Assembly: GCA_035281745.1 (NCBI GenBank)
Contig: DATEDI010000019.1
Span: forward strand, 45,579-109,578
Origin: 66-474 sp035281745
Lineage (GTDB): Bacteria; Pseudomonadota; Gammaproteobacteria; Xanthomonadales; Rhodanobacteraceae
Length of the DNA stretch: 64,000 nt
Direction: 5' to 3'
Made by a program: the position numbers and the translations under genes. Every line of letters starts with the position of its first letter. Position 1 is the stretch's first letter. Of this stretch, positions 8,127-16,347 are shown in pieces. Below the pieces are notes generated by a model. The model was not told the origin of the DNA. It did no database searches and saw only the letters and a program-made list of their open reading frames with translations.

Positions 8127-9403
8127 GGAATGAGCCCGCCCGAAAGCGGCAATCGGACCGTGATGCGGGTACCGTCGACCGCTTTATGCGCTTCGAGATC
8201 GCCGCGAAGCCGTTCGATGGTCGATCGAGCCAATGCCAGCCCCATGCCGAGGCCATTCGGTTTGCTGCTGGTGACCGGCATGCCATCGAGGTGGCCGTCG
8301 TCGAAGCCATCACCGCGATCACCGATCACGAACTCGACGCGACCGTCACGCACGTCGGCCTCCAGCGTCACCAACCGCAAAGCGTTCCGCGCGGAGGCAT
8401 CGAAGGCGTTCTGCATCAGGTTGAGCAGTGCGTGTTCCAGGCCGGGCTGCACTTCGATGGCTTGCTCGGGCGCGGCGACGCGAACCGTTACCTCGGCTTC
8501 GGGGCACAACAAGCGAAAACGATCGATATTGGCGCCGACGTATTCACCCAGTGTGCTGATCCGTGCCACATTCGAGAGCTGCTGCCGTCCGTAGTCGACC
8601 ATGTTGCGCAGGATGTCGCGGCAACGCTCGACTTCGCCGACCATGATCCGGACATCGTCGTGCAACGCCACATCGTCGGCGTGACCGGCTTCGAGCTCGG
8701 GCAATAGTGTTCGCACCGTCGAGAGCGGGGTATTGAGTTCGTGCGCCGCCTCGGCGGCTTGCGTCGCGATGGCGAGAATGCCCTCGTCACGCAGCATGCG
8801 CTCGCGCAGGCGTTGCGTCGCGTCGCGTTGCGCGCGCAGCGAGGCGGTCATGCGGTTGATGAACACGGCGAGCAGCAACACCGCAATCGAAAAGTTGATC
8901 GCCATGCCGGTCAGGTGCAGCCGAAACCCGTTGCCGCCGTGCATCGACATGTCCGGGAGGGGCACGTACCGGACGATCAGGGTCGCGTAGACGGCGGCGG
9001 CCAGCGCGACCACCGCGGCGGTGCCGCGTGCGGACAGTGCCGCGGCGGACAGCGCCACCGGCACCAGCAGCAGCGTGATGAACGGGTTGCTGGCGCCGCC
9101 CGTGAAGTACAAGACCCAGCCGAGCAGCAACAGGTCGAACGTGACGTGGCCGACCGCCTCGACTTCGCCGACCGGCCGCCCATGGCGCAGGCGCCAGAAT
9201 GCGAGTGGCGTTGCCAGTGCCAGGGCCGCGATGCCAGCCAGCAGTGGGGCCACGGGCAACGCGACGTGCAGCCAGCCGACGGCGACGACGATCGCCAGGA
9301 GTTGGCCAAGCGCTGCGCAAGGGCGCACCCAGGCGATCGTGGTGGCGAGGCCGTGGGCGTCGAAAGGAACCGACGACGCCGCGCGTTGACGTAGATGGAA
9401 CAC
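8123..9403 (-). CDS. regB: RegB/PrrB/ActS-type redox-sensing histidine kinase
   Basis: The 426-residue protein has six predicted transmembrane segments (about residues 25-185), a cytoplasmic dimerisation domain and an HATPase domain. The hallmark quinone-binding motif GGASNPF (GGxxNPF) is at residues 102-108. The phosphoacceptor His221 lies in AAHELNTPL, and Cys261 lies exactly 40 residues after it, as the redox-active Cys265 follows His225 in RegB. The ATP-binding region shows GDGFDDGH and GLGMGLALARSTI. I chose GTG 9403; the alternative in-frame GTG 9481 would sit right beside the tRNA terminator, leaving no room for a promoter or leader. It is translationally coupled to regA. Confidence 0.88.
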   Translation of the reverse strand: MFHLRQRAASSVPFDAHGLATTIAWVRPCAALGQLLAIVVAVGWLHVALPVAPLLAGIAALALATPLAFWRLRHGRPVGEVEAVGHVTFDLLLLGWVLYFTGGASNPFITLLLVPVALSAAALSARGTAAVVALAAAVYATLIVRYVPLPDMSMHGGNGFRLHLTGMAINFSIAVLLLAVFINRMTASLRAQRDATQRLRERMLRDEGILAIATQAAEAAHELNTPLSTVRTLLPELEAGHADDVALHDDVRIMVGEVERCRDILRNMVDYGRQQLSNVARISTLGEYVGANIDRFRLLCPEAEVTVRVAAPEQAIEVQPGLEHALLNLMQNAFDASARNALRLVTLEADVRDGRVEFVIGDRGDGFDDGHLDGMPVTSSKPNGLGMGLALARSTIERLRGDLEAHKAVDGTRITVRLPLSGGLIP

Positions 9404-9487
9404 GGCGCATTCCCGGTAACGCGGCGCGGAAGATTGTATCAGCCGTGCCGTGCGTCGATCTGTGCATCCGCTGTCGTCCACACCAAC

Positions 9488-9520
9488 AAAAACGGCGCGA
9501 TCCTTGCGAGGATCATGCCG
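9488..9520 (-). terminator. rho-independent terminator of the initiator tRNA gene
   Basis: On the minus strand the sequence forms a stem with GATCCT/AGGATC around a CGCA loop, extended after a short mismatch by CGGC/GCCG, and is followed directly by TTTTTGTT. It begins 17 bases after the 3' end of the tRNA gene. Confidence 0.8.
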
Positions 9521-9536
9521 TCGGTGTCGATATCGG

Positions 9537-9613
9537 TGGTAGCGGGGGCAGGATTTGAACCTGCGACCTTCGGGTTATGAGCCCGACGAGCTGCCAGACT
9601 GCTCCACCCCGCA
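9537..9613 (-). tRNA. initiator tRNA-fMet (CAT anticodon)
   Basis: A complete 77-base cloverleaf with encoded CCA can be folded. The anticodon loop is CTCATAA, the T arm is GCAGG-TTCAAAT-CCTGC, and the anticodon stem contains the three consecutive G:C pairs (GGG/CCC) typical of initiator tRNA. The first base pair 1-72 is a U-U mismatch rather than a Watson-Crick pair, the other initiator hallmark (C-A in E. coli). In E. coli an initiator tRNA gene also lies next to rimP-nusA-infB, although there it is in the same direction. Confidence 0.95.
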
Positions 9614-9625
9614 ACAGGAACGATC

Positions 9626-9654
9626 ATTATCGCGAAGGCGGTGATTTTTTGCAA
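9626..9654 (-). promoter_or_regulatory. sigma70 promoter of the initiator tRNA gene
   Basis: On the minus strand TTGCAA (9654-9649) and GATAAT (9631-9626) are separated by exactly 17 bases. The -10 element ends 12 bases before the first base of the tRNA, so transcription would start just upstream of the mature 5' end. Confidence 0.75.
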
Positions 9655-9769
9655 CCACGGACGCGACCGCGCACGCATCGCGCGGCACCAGATGCGCCGC
9701 GCGACGTCGTTTCATTCCGGCGGAACCGTGCCCCGACCTGATCCGGGCCGCGAGGGTCCGCTGTCCGCA

Positions 9770-10183
9770 TCAGCTCTGGCTGTGTTTATTGCCGCTGGCT
9801 TTGCCTTTGCGCGCATGCAGGTTCGAGGTGTCGACCTGTTTCACGCCGTGCACGCGCATTGCGGCATTCTTGGCCTTGGCGATGTCGCGCTGGTTGTAAA
9901 CCGTTCCGCTGAGGGTGGCAGTGCCGTTGTCGAACGACACGTTCACGCCGGTGGCGGTCACGCCGTGCGACGTCAGCGCGTGCTTGACCTTCTGTTCGAT
10001 CTGGGTGTCTGGCGCCTGCCCGGTGCTGCTCATGGTTGCCGAAGTCATGGGCGATGCCGGCGGGGACATGGGCTGTTGCTGGGGTGGTGTTTGTTGAGGC
10101 GTCTGCTGTGGTGCCTGCGCGTAGGCGGTGCCCAGCGAGGCGACGAACAGGGATGCGACGGCGACTGCGATGCGGGTTTTCAT
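9770..10183 (-). CDS. secreted BON-domain protein
   Basis: The 137-residue product has a signal peptide (MKTRIAVAVASLFVASLGTAYA), a low-complexity Gln/Pro/Met-rich segment (about residues 23-55), and one BON domain (about 60-125) with the usual pattern of a short helix, VNVSFDNGTATLSGTV and a hydrophobic V-x-G-V-K motif. BON proteins are periplasmic and are thought to bind phospholipid or the envelope, as in OsmY. The lysine-rich tail ends the protein. ATG 10183 follows an AAGGAG ribosome site, which rules out the longer frame upstream. It stands alone between the tRNA and the rimP leader. Confidence 0.85.
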   Translation of the reverse strand: MKTRIAVAVASLFVASLGTAYAQAPQQTPQQTPPQQQPMSPPASPMTSATMSSTGQAPDTQIEQKVKHALTSHGVTATGVNVSFDNGTATLSGTVYNQRDIAKAKNAAMRVHGVKQVDTSNLHARKGKASGNKHSQS

Positions 10184-10597
10184 GGTGTGACTCCTTGTCT
10201 GGGTTCGACGGGGGTGCGCGGGCCCCTGTGCCGACGTACCTGTCATCAGGCATCTTGAGCCGTTGCCTATGAATGCGCATCGAATCGGCAGTACCCAAGA
10301 TGAATCCGTGTCGAACGATTCGGCTGTCGCTGCGCCGTGCCAACTGAATCTTCAAGGCAAGAGGATTCAGTGAATCTGCACTGTTTTTACCGGCACTTCT
10401 TCATGGCTGCCGTGGCTCGCGTTGCCCATCGCCGTCAATGGCGTGACGCATGATCACGACAGGGCGAGGCCAGCACCATGCCGCTCTATCCTTCAAGCGA
10501 TCGGCTGCACCCGATCGGCAGCAAGAAGGCCTGCGACCAAGCAGTGCGGTACTTGCGCGGTGCCGGTAAACGCGGCGCCCGCCGGCAATCCAAGTCC
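10184..10597. other. non-coding stretch upstream of the rimP promoter
   Basis: No gene could be supported here. There is one hairpin, CTGAATCTTC/GAGGATTCAG (10344-10370, one G-U pair), followed by GTGAATCTGCACTGTTTTT. The gap between the stem and the T-run makes it a poor terminator. The region must hold the BON-gene promoter. Confidence 0.5.
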
Positions 10598-10626
10598 TTG
10601 AACGCTTGAGGTAAACGATCTATACT
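10598..10626 (+). promoter_or_regulatory. sigma70 promoter of the rimP-nusA-infB operon
   Basis: TTGAAC (10598-10603) and TATACT (10621-10626) are separated by 17 bases, a near-consensus pair. It gives a leader of roughly 205 bases before the rimP start codon. Confidence 0.8.
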
Positions 10627-10632
10627 ACGCGG

Positions 10633-10839
10633 CTCGCGTGGAGCGGGTGTCGGGACGCATCGGCATTCCGTCCCGCTGCCAGGCTTGATCGAAAGGATGG
10701 ATCCTTTCGTGTTGCAGTCACGGACGGTGCGCAGGTGGCACACCGCAAGGATGCGGGACGCCGGGTTCAGGATCAAAACCGGCGAACTTAAGGAATGGGC
10801 CTCGTGCCCATTTTTTGTTTTCGGAGTTTGCGAGCCGAC
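10633..10839 (+). ncRNA. structured rimP leader with terminator-like hairpin
   Basis: The untranslated leader contains several self-complementary segments (for example GCGGGAC near 10754 facing GTCCCGC near 10673) and ends in a textbook intrinsic terminator: AATGGGC/GCCCATT (10794-10812) with a CTCGT loop and a run TTTTTTGTTTT, only about 20 bases before the rimP ATG. A conserved rimP-leader RNA is known in gammaproteobacteria, and NusA autoregulates this operon in E. coli, so attenuation is likely. The fold itself was not computed. Confidence 0.6.
10794..10821 (+). terminator. terminator-like hairpin in the rimP leader (attenuator candidate)
   Basis: A seven-base stem AATGGGC/GCCCATT with a five-base loop is followed by a nearly unbroken T-run. 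It lies between the operon promoter and the first start codon, so it can stop transcription before any gene is read. Confidence 0.7.
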
Positions 10840-11391
10840 ATGGAGACCGAAGCAATCGCGGCGCGCGTGGCGCCGGCCCTTGCGGAACTGGGCCTGGAAT
10901 GCCTGGGCGTGGAATGGAATGCCGGCCATGGTGGCGGCTTGCTGCGCGTGTACATCGATTCGCTGCAGCACGACGGTGACGCCGCGAATGCGGTGAGCGT
11001 GGACGATTGCGAGGCGGCCAGCCGCGAGATTTCCGCCCTGCTGGACGTGGAAGATCCGATCCCCGGCCATTACGTGCTGGAAGTTTCCTCGCCGGGCATC
11101 GAGCGGCCGCTGTTCAATGCCGCGCAGTTCGGGCGTTTCGTTGGTGAAGAGGCCAAGGTGACGTTGAAGCTGCCGCGCGAGGGTCGGCGGCGGATGCGCG
11201 GCAAGATCGCGGCAGTGGAAGGCAAGCGCATCGGCATGGACGTGGATGGCACGCGCATCGACATCGCCGAGGATGAAATCGAAAGCGCGCACCTGGTGCC
11301 GGATTGGAACGCGCTGGGCTACACACCCAAGGCCAAACCTGGCAAGGGCGTGGATGGTGCCAAGGGCAGGAAGCCCGAACGCAAGCATTGA
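10840..11391 (+). CDS. rimP: ribosome maturation factor RimP
   Basis: The 183-residue protein has the RimP features: an N-terminal alpha/beta domain with LGLECLGVEW and LRVYID, the signature VSSPGIERPL (about residues 83-95), and a C-terminal SH3-like domain. RimP is needed for maturation of the 30S subunit. The C-terminal tail is rich in Lys/Pro and is longer than in E. coli (150 residues). The start at ATG 10840 was chosen because the upstream in-frame ATG lies inside the terminator hairpin; a GGAG ribosome site precedes 10840. It is the first gene of the operon with nusA and infB. Confidence 0.95.
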   Translation: METEAIAARVAPALAELGLECLGVEWNAGHGGGLLRVYIDSLQHDGDAANAVSVDDCEAASREISALLDVEDPIPGHYVLEVSSPGIERPLFNAAQFGRFVGEEAKVTLKLPREGRRRMRGKIAAVEGKRIGMDVDGTRIDIAEDEIESAHLVPDWNALGYTPKAKPGKGVDGAKGRKPERKH

Positions 11392-11404
11392 TGGATTGGA
11401 AATC

Positions 11405-11435
11405 ACTGGGTCCCGGCTTCGCCGGATGACGAGAT
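11405..11435. repeat. partial CCGGAATGACG-type palindromic repeat in the rimP-nusA gap
   Basis: The stretch GGGTCCCGGCTTCGCCGG followed by ATGACGAG is a short degenerate copy of a hairpin element also seen near 16223, 33593 and 37350. It lies wholly in the 92-base rimP-nusA spacer. Confidence 0.55.
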
Positions 11436-11483
11436 CGAGGAATACCGAAGCGCGGTGAACGTGGCTTCGACGGAGCAAATGAG

Positions 11484-12998
11484 ATGAATCGCGACTTGTT
11501 GATGATCGTGGACACCGTGGCCGCCGAGAAGGCGGTGCCGCGCGACGTGATTTTCGGAGCGCTGGAAGCCGCACTGGCGACCGCCGCGAAGAAGCGCTAT
11601 CCGGAAGAGGAACCCGACATCCGCGTGGCGATCGATCAGGAATCCGGCGACTACGAGACCTTCCGCCGCTGGGAAGTGATCGCGGACGACGGCGAAATGG
11701 AATCGCCCGACTGGCAGTTGCGCTTGATGGATGCGGAAGACGAGCGTCCGGGTGCCCAGGTCGGCGAGCACATCGAGCAGCAGATCGAGAACCCCGAGTT
11801 CGGGCGCATCACCGCGCAGGCCGCCAAGCAGGTGATCGTGCAGCGGATCCGCGAGGCCGAGCGCGCGCAGGTGGTCGATGCCTACAAGGACCGCGTGGGC
11901 GAATTGATCAATGGCGTCGCCAAGCGCGTCGAGCGCGGCAATATCTATCTGGACCTCGGCGGCAACGCCGAGGCGTTCATCCCGCGCGACAAGGCGATTC
12001 CGCGCGAAGCGGTGCGCGTGGGCGACCGCGTGCGCGGCTACCTGTTCGAGGTGCGTTCCGAACCGCGCGGTCCGCAGTTGTTCGTATCGCGCACCGCGCC
12101 GGAATTCATGATGGAGCTGTTCAAACTGGAAGTGCCGGAAGTGGGCCAGGGCATCGTCGAGATCCGCGCCTGCGCGCGCGATGCCGGCGACCGCGCCAAG
12201 ATCGCGGTGGAGGCGCACGACAAGCGCACCGATCCGATCGGCGCGTGCATCGGCATGCGCGGTTCGCGCGTGCAGGCAGTGTCCAACGAGTTGAACGGCG
12301 AGCGCATCGACATCGTGCTGTGGAACGACGCGCCCGCGCAGTTCGTGATCAACGCGATGGCGCCGGCCGAGGTGCAGTCGATCATCGTGGATGAAGACAA
12401 ACATTCGATGGACATCGCGGTGGCCGAGGACAAGCTGTCGCAGGCGATCGGCCGCGGCGGCCAGAACGTGCGCTTGGCGAGCAAGCTGACCGGCTGGGAT
12501 CTCAAGGTGATGACCCAGGACCAGGTCGCCGCCAAGAGCGAGGCCGAGCAGGAAGCCGCGCGCCAGTTGTTCATGGCCAAACTCGAGGTCGACCAGGAAA
12601 TCGCCAATATCCTGGTGCAGGAAGGTTTCTCGACAGTCGAGGAAATCGCCTACGTGCCGACCGGCGAGCTGCTGGCGGTGGAAGGTTTCGACGAGGACAT
12701 CGTCGAGGAGCTCCGTTCGCGCGCCAAGGATGCGCTGCTGACCGAGGCACTGGCGGTGGAAGAAGATCTGGACGAACACCAGCCGAGCGAGGAATTGCTG
12801 GCGCTGGAAGGCATGGACGAGGAAACCGCTTACGCGCTGGCCGAGCGCGAAATCCTGACGCCGGACGATCTGGCCGACCAGGCCGTGGACGACCTGATCG
12901 AGATCGAAGGCATGGACGAGGAACGCGCCGGCGCGCTGATCATGGCCGCGCGGGCGCCGATGCTGGCAAGGATGGAACAAGAAGCGGGAAATTCCTGA
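11484..12998 (+). CDS. nusA: transcription termination/antitermination factor NusA
   Basis: The 504-residue protein has the NusA N-terminal RNA-polymerase-binding domain (1-125), S1 domain (about 135-200, with RGNIYLDLGGNAEAFIPR), two KH domains (about 230-345, with IGMRGSRVQAV and AIGRGGQNVRLA), and two acidic C-terminal repeats (about 360-500) that each contain a helix-hairpin-helix-like LL-x-x-E-G-x-D motif. This is the E. coli-like architecture and length (495). NusA modulates pausing, termination and antitermination and probably acts on the leader of its own operon. A GGAG ribosome site precedes ATG 11484. Confidence 0.98.
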   Translation: MNRDLLMIVDTVAAEKAVPRDVIFGALEAALATAAKKRYPEEEPDIRVAIDQESGDYETFRRWEVIADDGEMESPDWQLRLMDAEDERPGAQVGEHIEQQIENPEFGRITAQAAKQVIVQRIREAERAQVVDAYKDRVGELINGVAKRVERGNIYLDLGGNAEAFIPRDKAIPREAVRVGDRVRGYLFEVRSEPRGPQLFVSRTAPEFMMELFKLEVPEVGQGIVEIRACARDAGDRAKIAVEAHDKRTDPIGACIGMRGSRVQAVSNELNGERIDIVLWNDAPAQFVINAMAPAEVQSIIVDEDKHSMDIAVAEDKLSQAIGRGGQNVRLASKLTGWDLKVMTQDQVAAKSEAEQEAARQLFMAKLEVDQEIANILVQEGFSTVEEIAYVPTGELLAVEGFDEDIVEELRSRAKDALLTEALAVEEDLDEHQPSEELLALEGMDEETAYALAEREILTPDDLADQAVDDLIEIEGMDEERAGALIMAARAPMLARMEQEAGNS

Positions 12999-13084
12999 TC
13001 CCGGGAATTTCAGCACCGTCGAGGCGCGTCTCGATCGCACGGTGAACGTGCGTGGGGCGCCGAAGACACAAGAGGTTGGACACG

Positions 13085-15676
13085 ATGTCAGATATCACGA
13101 TCAAGCAACTCGCGAGCATGGTGGGCACGCCCGAGGACAAGCTGCTGACGCAGCTTGCCGAAGCCGGCACGCAATTCGAAGGCCCGGACCAGGTCATCAG
13201 CAATCGCGAAAAAACCAAGCTGCTTGATTTTCTGCGCAGCAACCACGGCAAGCAAGTGGCCGCGGCTGCCGCCACGCCGCGCCAGATCACGCTGAAGCGC
13301 CGCAAGGTCAGCGAGATCACGGTGGCAGGCGGGCGCGGCGCCAGCGCCAAGACCGTCAACGTGGAAGTGCGCGCCCGGCACACCTACGTCAAGCGCGGCA
13401 CGGTGCCGACCGATGAGGTGGTGGACAGCGAGCGCGAAGAGGCGCTGCGCAAGCTGAAGGAATCGCAGGAACAGCACGAGCGCGAGCTGGCCGAGCTGGC
13501 CGAGCAGGATCGCCGTCGCAAGGAAGAGCAGCAGAAACTCGAGGCCGCCGAAGCCGAACGCAAGCGCGTCGCGGAAGAGCATGCGCGCGCCGAAGCCGAA
13601 GCGGCTGCCGCGCGCACCGCCGGTGACGCGGCGGGCGCGTCCGAAACCACCGCGGCGCCCGCGCGCCGCCACGAAGCGCCGAAGCCGCCGGCGCGCGACG
13701 GCAAGGACGCCACGGCCCACAAGGCCAAGCGTTCGCGCGGCTCGCACCGCATGCGCGACGACGACGACGAAGGGCCGGCCCGCCATGCCGGCGGCGAACT
13801 GCACCTCACCGATGCCGAACGTGCGCGTCGTTCTACCCGCAAGCGCGCGCGGCCCAGGGTCGATCTGTCCCAAATCACGGGCCAGCACGGCTTCTCCAAG
13901 CCGGTCTCGCCGCAGATGCGCGAGATTCCGATCGGTGAAACCATCGTCGTGTCGGAGCTTGCGCAAAAAATGGCGGTGAAGGGTTCGGAAGTGGTCAAGG
14001 CGCTGTTCAAGATGGGCACCATGGTGACCATCAACCAGACCATCGATCACGACACCGCCGCACTGGTGGTGGAAGAACTCGGCCACAAGCCCGTCGATGC
14101 GGAAGAGAGAACGGCGGAAACCGTACTGGCCGCGCACGTGGTCACCGAAGCGGCCGAAGGCGACAAGGCGCCACGCCCGCCCGTAGTCACGATCATGGGC
14201 CACGTCGATCACGGCAAGACGTCCTTGCTCGACTACATCCGCCGCACGAAAGTCGCGTCGGGCGAAGCCGGCGGCATCACCCAGCACATCGGCGCGTATC
14301 ACGTCGAGACACCGAAGGGCGTCGTCACCTTCCTCGACACGCCCGGCCATGCGGCATTCACTTCGATGCGCGCGCGCGGCGCCCAATCCACCGACATCGT
14401 GGTGCTGGTGGTCGCGGCCGACGACGGCGTGATGCCGCAGACCGTGGAAGCCATCCAGCACGCGCGTGCGGCCAAGGTGCCGCTGATTGTCGCGGTCAAC
14501 AAGATGGACAAGCCCGAAGCCAACCCGGACAACGTGCGCCAAGGCCTCGCCCAGCACGAAGTCATTCCGGAAGACTGGGGCGGCGACACGCAGTTTGTGC
14601 CGGTGTCCGCGAAGACGGGCGACGGCGTGGATGCACTGCTGGAAGCCATTGGCCTGCAGGCCGAAGTGATGGAACTGAAGGCGGTGCCGGATGGCCGTGC
14701 TTCTGGCGTGGTGATCGAATCCAGTCTCGACAAGGGCCGCGGCCCGGTCGCGACGGTGCTGGTGCAGCAAGGCCTGCTCAAGCGCGGCGACTACGTGGTG
14801 TGCGGCGTCGAGTACGGCCGCGTGCGCGCACTGTTCGATGAAGCCGGCAAGCAGGCCGAAAGCGCCGGTCCGTCGATCCCGGTGCAGATGCTGGGCCTGT
14901 CCGGCGTGCCGGAAGCGGGCGACGAGTTCGTGGTAGTCGCCGACGAAAAACTGGCGCGCAACGTGGTGTCCGAACGCGAAACCCGGCGCCGCGACAAGCG
15001 CCTCGTCACGCGCACCAACACGCTCGAAGACGTGATGGCGATGATGGGCAAGGGCGAGGGCCAGCAGAGCCTCAACATCCTCATCAAGGCCGATGTGCAG
15101 GGCTCGGCCGAGGCGTTGCGTGAATCGCTGAGCGCCATCAGCAACGATCTGGTGAAAGTCAACGTGATCGCGTCGGGCGTTGGTGGCATCACCGAGTCCG
15201 ATGCCACATTGGCTTCGGCGTCGAAGGCGCTGCTGATCGGCTTCAACGTGCGCGCCGACGCCTCGGCGCGCAAAGTGATCGAATCGGGCGGCGTGGATCT
15301 TCGCTACTTCTCGATCATCTACGACGTGATCGATCAGGTGAAGCAGGCGGCTTCCGGCTTGATGGGCATGGAAGTACGCGAGGAAATCATCGGCGTCGCC
15401 GAGGTCAAGGACGTGTTTCGTTCGTCCAAGTTCGGTGCGATCGCGGGCTGCCAGGTGGTCGAGGGTTCGGTCAAGCGCAGCAAGCCGATCCGCGTGCTGC
15501 GCGACGACGTGGTGGTCTTCGAAGGCGAACTGGAATCGCTGCGCCACTACAAGGAAAACGTGGAAGAAGTGAAGAGCGGCAGCGAGTGCGGCATCGGCGT
15601 CAAGCAGTACAACGACGTCAAGCCGGGCGACCGCATCGAATGCTTCGAACGCATCGAGGTGGCGAGGACGCTGTGA
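13085..15676 (+). CDS. infB: translation initiation factor IF-2
   Basis: The 863-residue protein begins with the IF-2 N-terminal domain (SDITIKQLASMVGTPEDKLL), followed by a long charged coiled-coil segment (about residues 120-270), a basic patch, and the GTPase core. The GTPase motifs are visible: GHVDHGKTSLLD, DTPGHAAF, NKMDKP and VSAKTG. The C-terminal domains II-IV follow at full length. IF-2 brings initiator tRNA to the 30S subunit, and its gene lies close to an initiator tRNA gene here. The ATG at 13085 gives the canonical N-terminus; the upstream extension of the frame is not conserved. Confidence 0.98.
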   Translation: MSDITIKQLASMVGTPEDKLLTQLAEAGTQFEGPDQVISNREKTKLLDFLRSNHGKQVAAAAATPRQITLKRRKVSEITVAGGRGASAKTVNVEVRARHTYVKRGTVPTDEVVDSEREEALRKLKESQEQHERELAELAEQDRRRKEEQQKLEAAEAERKRVAEEHARAEAEAAAARTAGDAAGASETTAAPARRHEAPKPPARDGKDATAHKAKRSRGSHRMRDDDDEGPARHAGGELHLTDAERARRSTRKRARPRVDLSQITGQHGFSKPVSPQMREIPIGETIVVSELAQKMAVKGSEVVKALFKMGTMVTINQTIDHDTAALVVEELGHKPVDAEERTAETVLAAHVVTEAAEGDKAPRPPVVTIMGHVDHGKTSLLDYIRRTKVASGEAGGITQHIGAYHVETPKGVVTFLDTPGHAAFTSMRARGAQSTDIVVLVVAADDGVMPQTVEAIQHARAAKVPLIVAVNKMDKPEANPDNVRQGLAQHEVIPEDWGGDTQFVPVSAKTGDGVDALLEAIGLQAEVMELKAVPDGRASGVVIESSLDKGRGPVATVLVQQGLLKRGDYVVCGVEYGRVRALFDEAGKQAESAGPSIPVQMLGLSGVPEAGDEFVVVADEKLARNVVSERETRRRDKRLVTRTNTLEDVMAMMGKGEGQQSLNILIKADVQGSAEALRESLSAISNDLVKVNVIASGVGGITESDATLASASKALLIGFNVRADASARKVIESGGVDLRYFSIIYDVIDQVKQAASGLMGMEVREEIIGVAEVKDVFRSSKFGAIAGCQVVEGSVKRSKPIRVLRDDVVVFEGELESLRHYKENVEEVKSGSECGIGVKQYNDVKPGDRIECFERIEVARTL

Positions 15677-15690
15677 CCTTGCGCCTCCCA

Positions 15691-15804
15691 CCTCTCCCGC
15701 AAGCGGGAGAGGTCGACAAGCGCGAAGCGCTTGTCGGGTGAGGGGGAATCGCGAGAGTTTCCCCCCATCCGCCTTCGGCACCTTCCCCCGCAGGCGGGGG
15801 AAGG
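15691..15804. repeat. three consecutive palindromes between infB and rbfA
   Basis: Perfect hairpins occur at 15691-15712 (CCTCTCCCGC/GCGGGAGAGG), 15715-15735 (GACAAGCGC/GCGCTTGTC) and 15781-15804 (CCTTCCCCCGC/GCGGGGGAAGG). Read on the minus strand the first two are preceded by CCCTCACCCG, the same order of elements seen inside lysAC at 21850-21970. The block separates infB from rbfA by 154 bases and could slow or process the operon mRNA. Confidence 0.8.
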
Positions 15805-15830
15805 GAACATCAGGTCGACCCCAACCATCC

Positions 15831-16211
15831 ATGCCAACCCGCTCCTTCCACCGCACCGATCGCGTCAACGCCGAGCTTCGTCGTGAAGTCGGTGTGCTGG
15901 TGCACGCCGCGGTGCGCGATCACGCGTTGCCGCAGGCCAGTGTGGTGGACGTGGAAAGCAGCCGCGAACTCGATGTCGCGACGGTCTGGGTTACCGCGTT
16001 GCAACCGGAACGCTCGGCTGAAGTCTTGAAGGCGCTGAAGGCGCTCGCGAAGGAGTTTCGCCACCAGCTCGCCCGCACGATGCGCCTGCGTCGCGTGCCG
16101 GAACTGCGCTTCAAATACGACGAGTCGGTGGACAAGGGCGAGCGGGTCGAGCAGTTGCTGCGTGAGGACCGGGACTCAGAACCCGGAACCCGGGACCCGG
16201 AAGGACAGTAG
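15831..16211 (+). CDS. rbfA: ribosome-binding factor A
   Basis: The 126-residue protein matches RbfA: N-terminal RTDRVNAELRREVGVLV, the central strand VDVESSRELDVATVWVTAL, and the KH-like motif LRRVPELRFKYDES. RbfA binds the 30S subunit during cold adaptation and late maturation of 16S rRNA. ATG 15831 follows the hairpin block and gives the expected N-terminus. The final 16 or so residues (DRDSEPGTRDPEGQ) are unlike RbfA and are encoded by a CCGGGAC/CCGGAAC repeat, so the C-terminus was probably extended by repeat insertion. Confidence 0.93.
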   Translation: MPTRSFHRTDRVNAELRREVGVLVHAAVRDHALPQASVVDVESSRELDVATVWVTALQPERSAEVLKALKALAKEFRHQLARTMRLRRVPELRFKYDESVDKGERVEQLLREDRDSEPGTRDPEGQ

Positions 16212-16243
16212 CTTGGCCGTCGTCCCGGCGCAGGCCGGGATCC
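16169..16243. repeat. CCGGGAC-type repeat at the rbfA end plus CCCGGC hairpin
   Basis: The rbfA 3' end (16169-16200) consists of near-tandem copies of CCGGGAC/CCGGAAC. Just after the stop codon, 16223-16240 forms TCCCGGC/GCCGGGA. An inverted copy of the first repeat lies at 16375-16410, in the start region of truB. Confidence 0.7.
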
Positions 16244-16347
16244 ATTTTGCACTTGCACAGCGTTCGCCGGATCCCGAGAGCATTCCTGCGGCGTGCGCTG
16301 GTTGACGTCAACCATCCACCCTGCCGCACGATTGCGCAACGCTACGC

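Noticed and set aside
10344..10378. Hairpin CTGAATCTTC/GAGGATTCAG as a terminator
   Set aside because: The T-run is separated from the stem by more than ten bases, and no gene ends just upstream on the plus strand.
13088..15868. Long open frame antisense to infB (926 codons)
   Set aside because: It is a shadow of the high-GC codon pattern of infB. The translation is His/Arg/Leu-rich with no domain, and no ribosome site precedes it.
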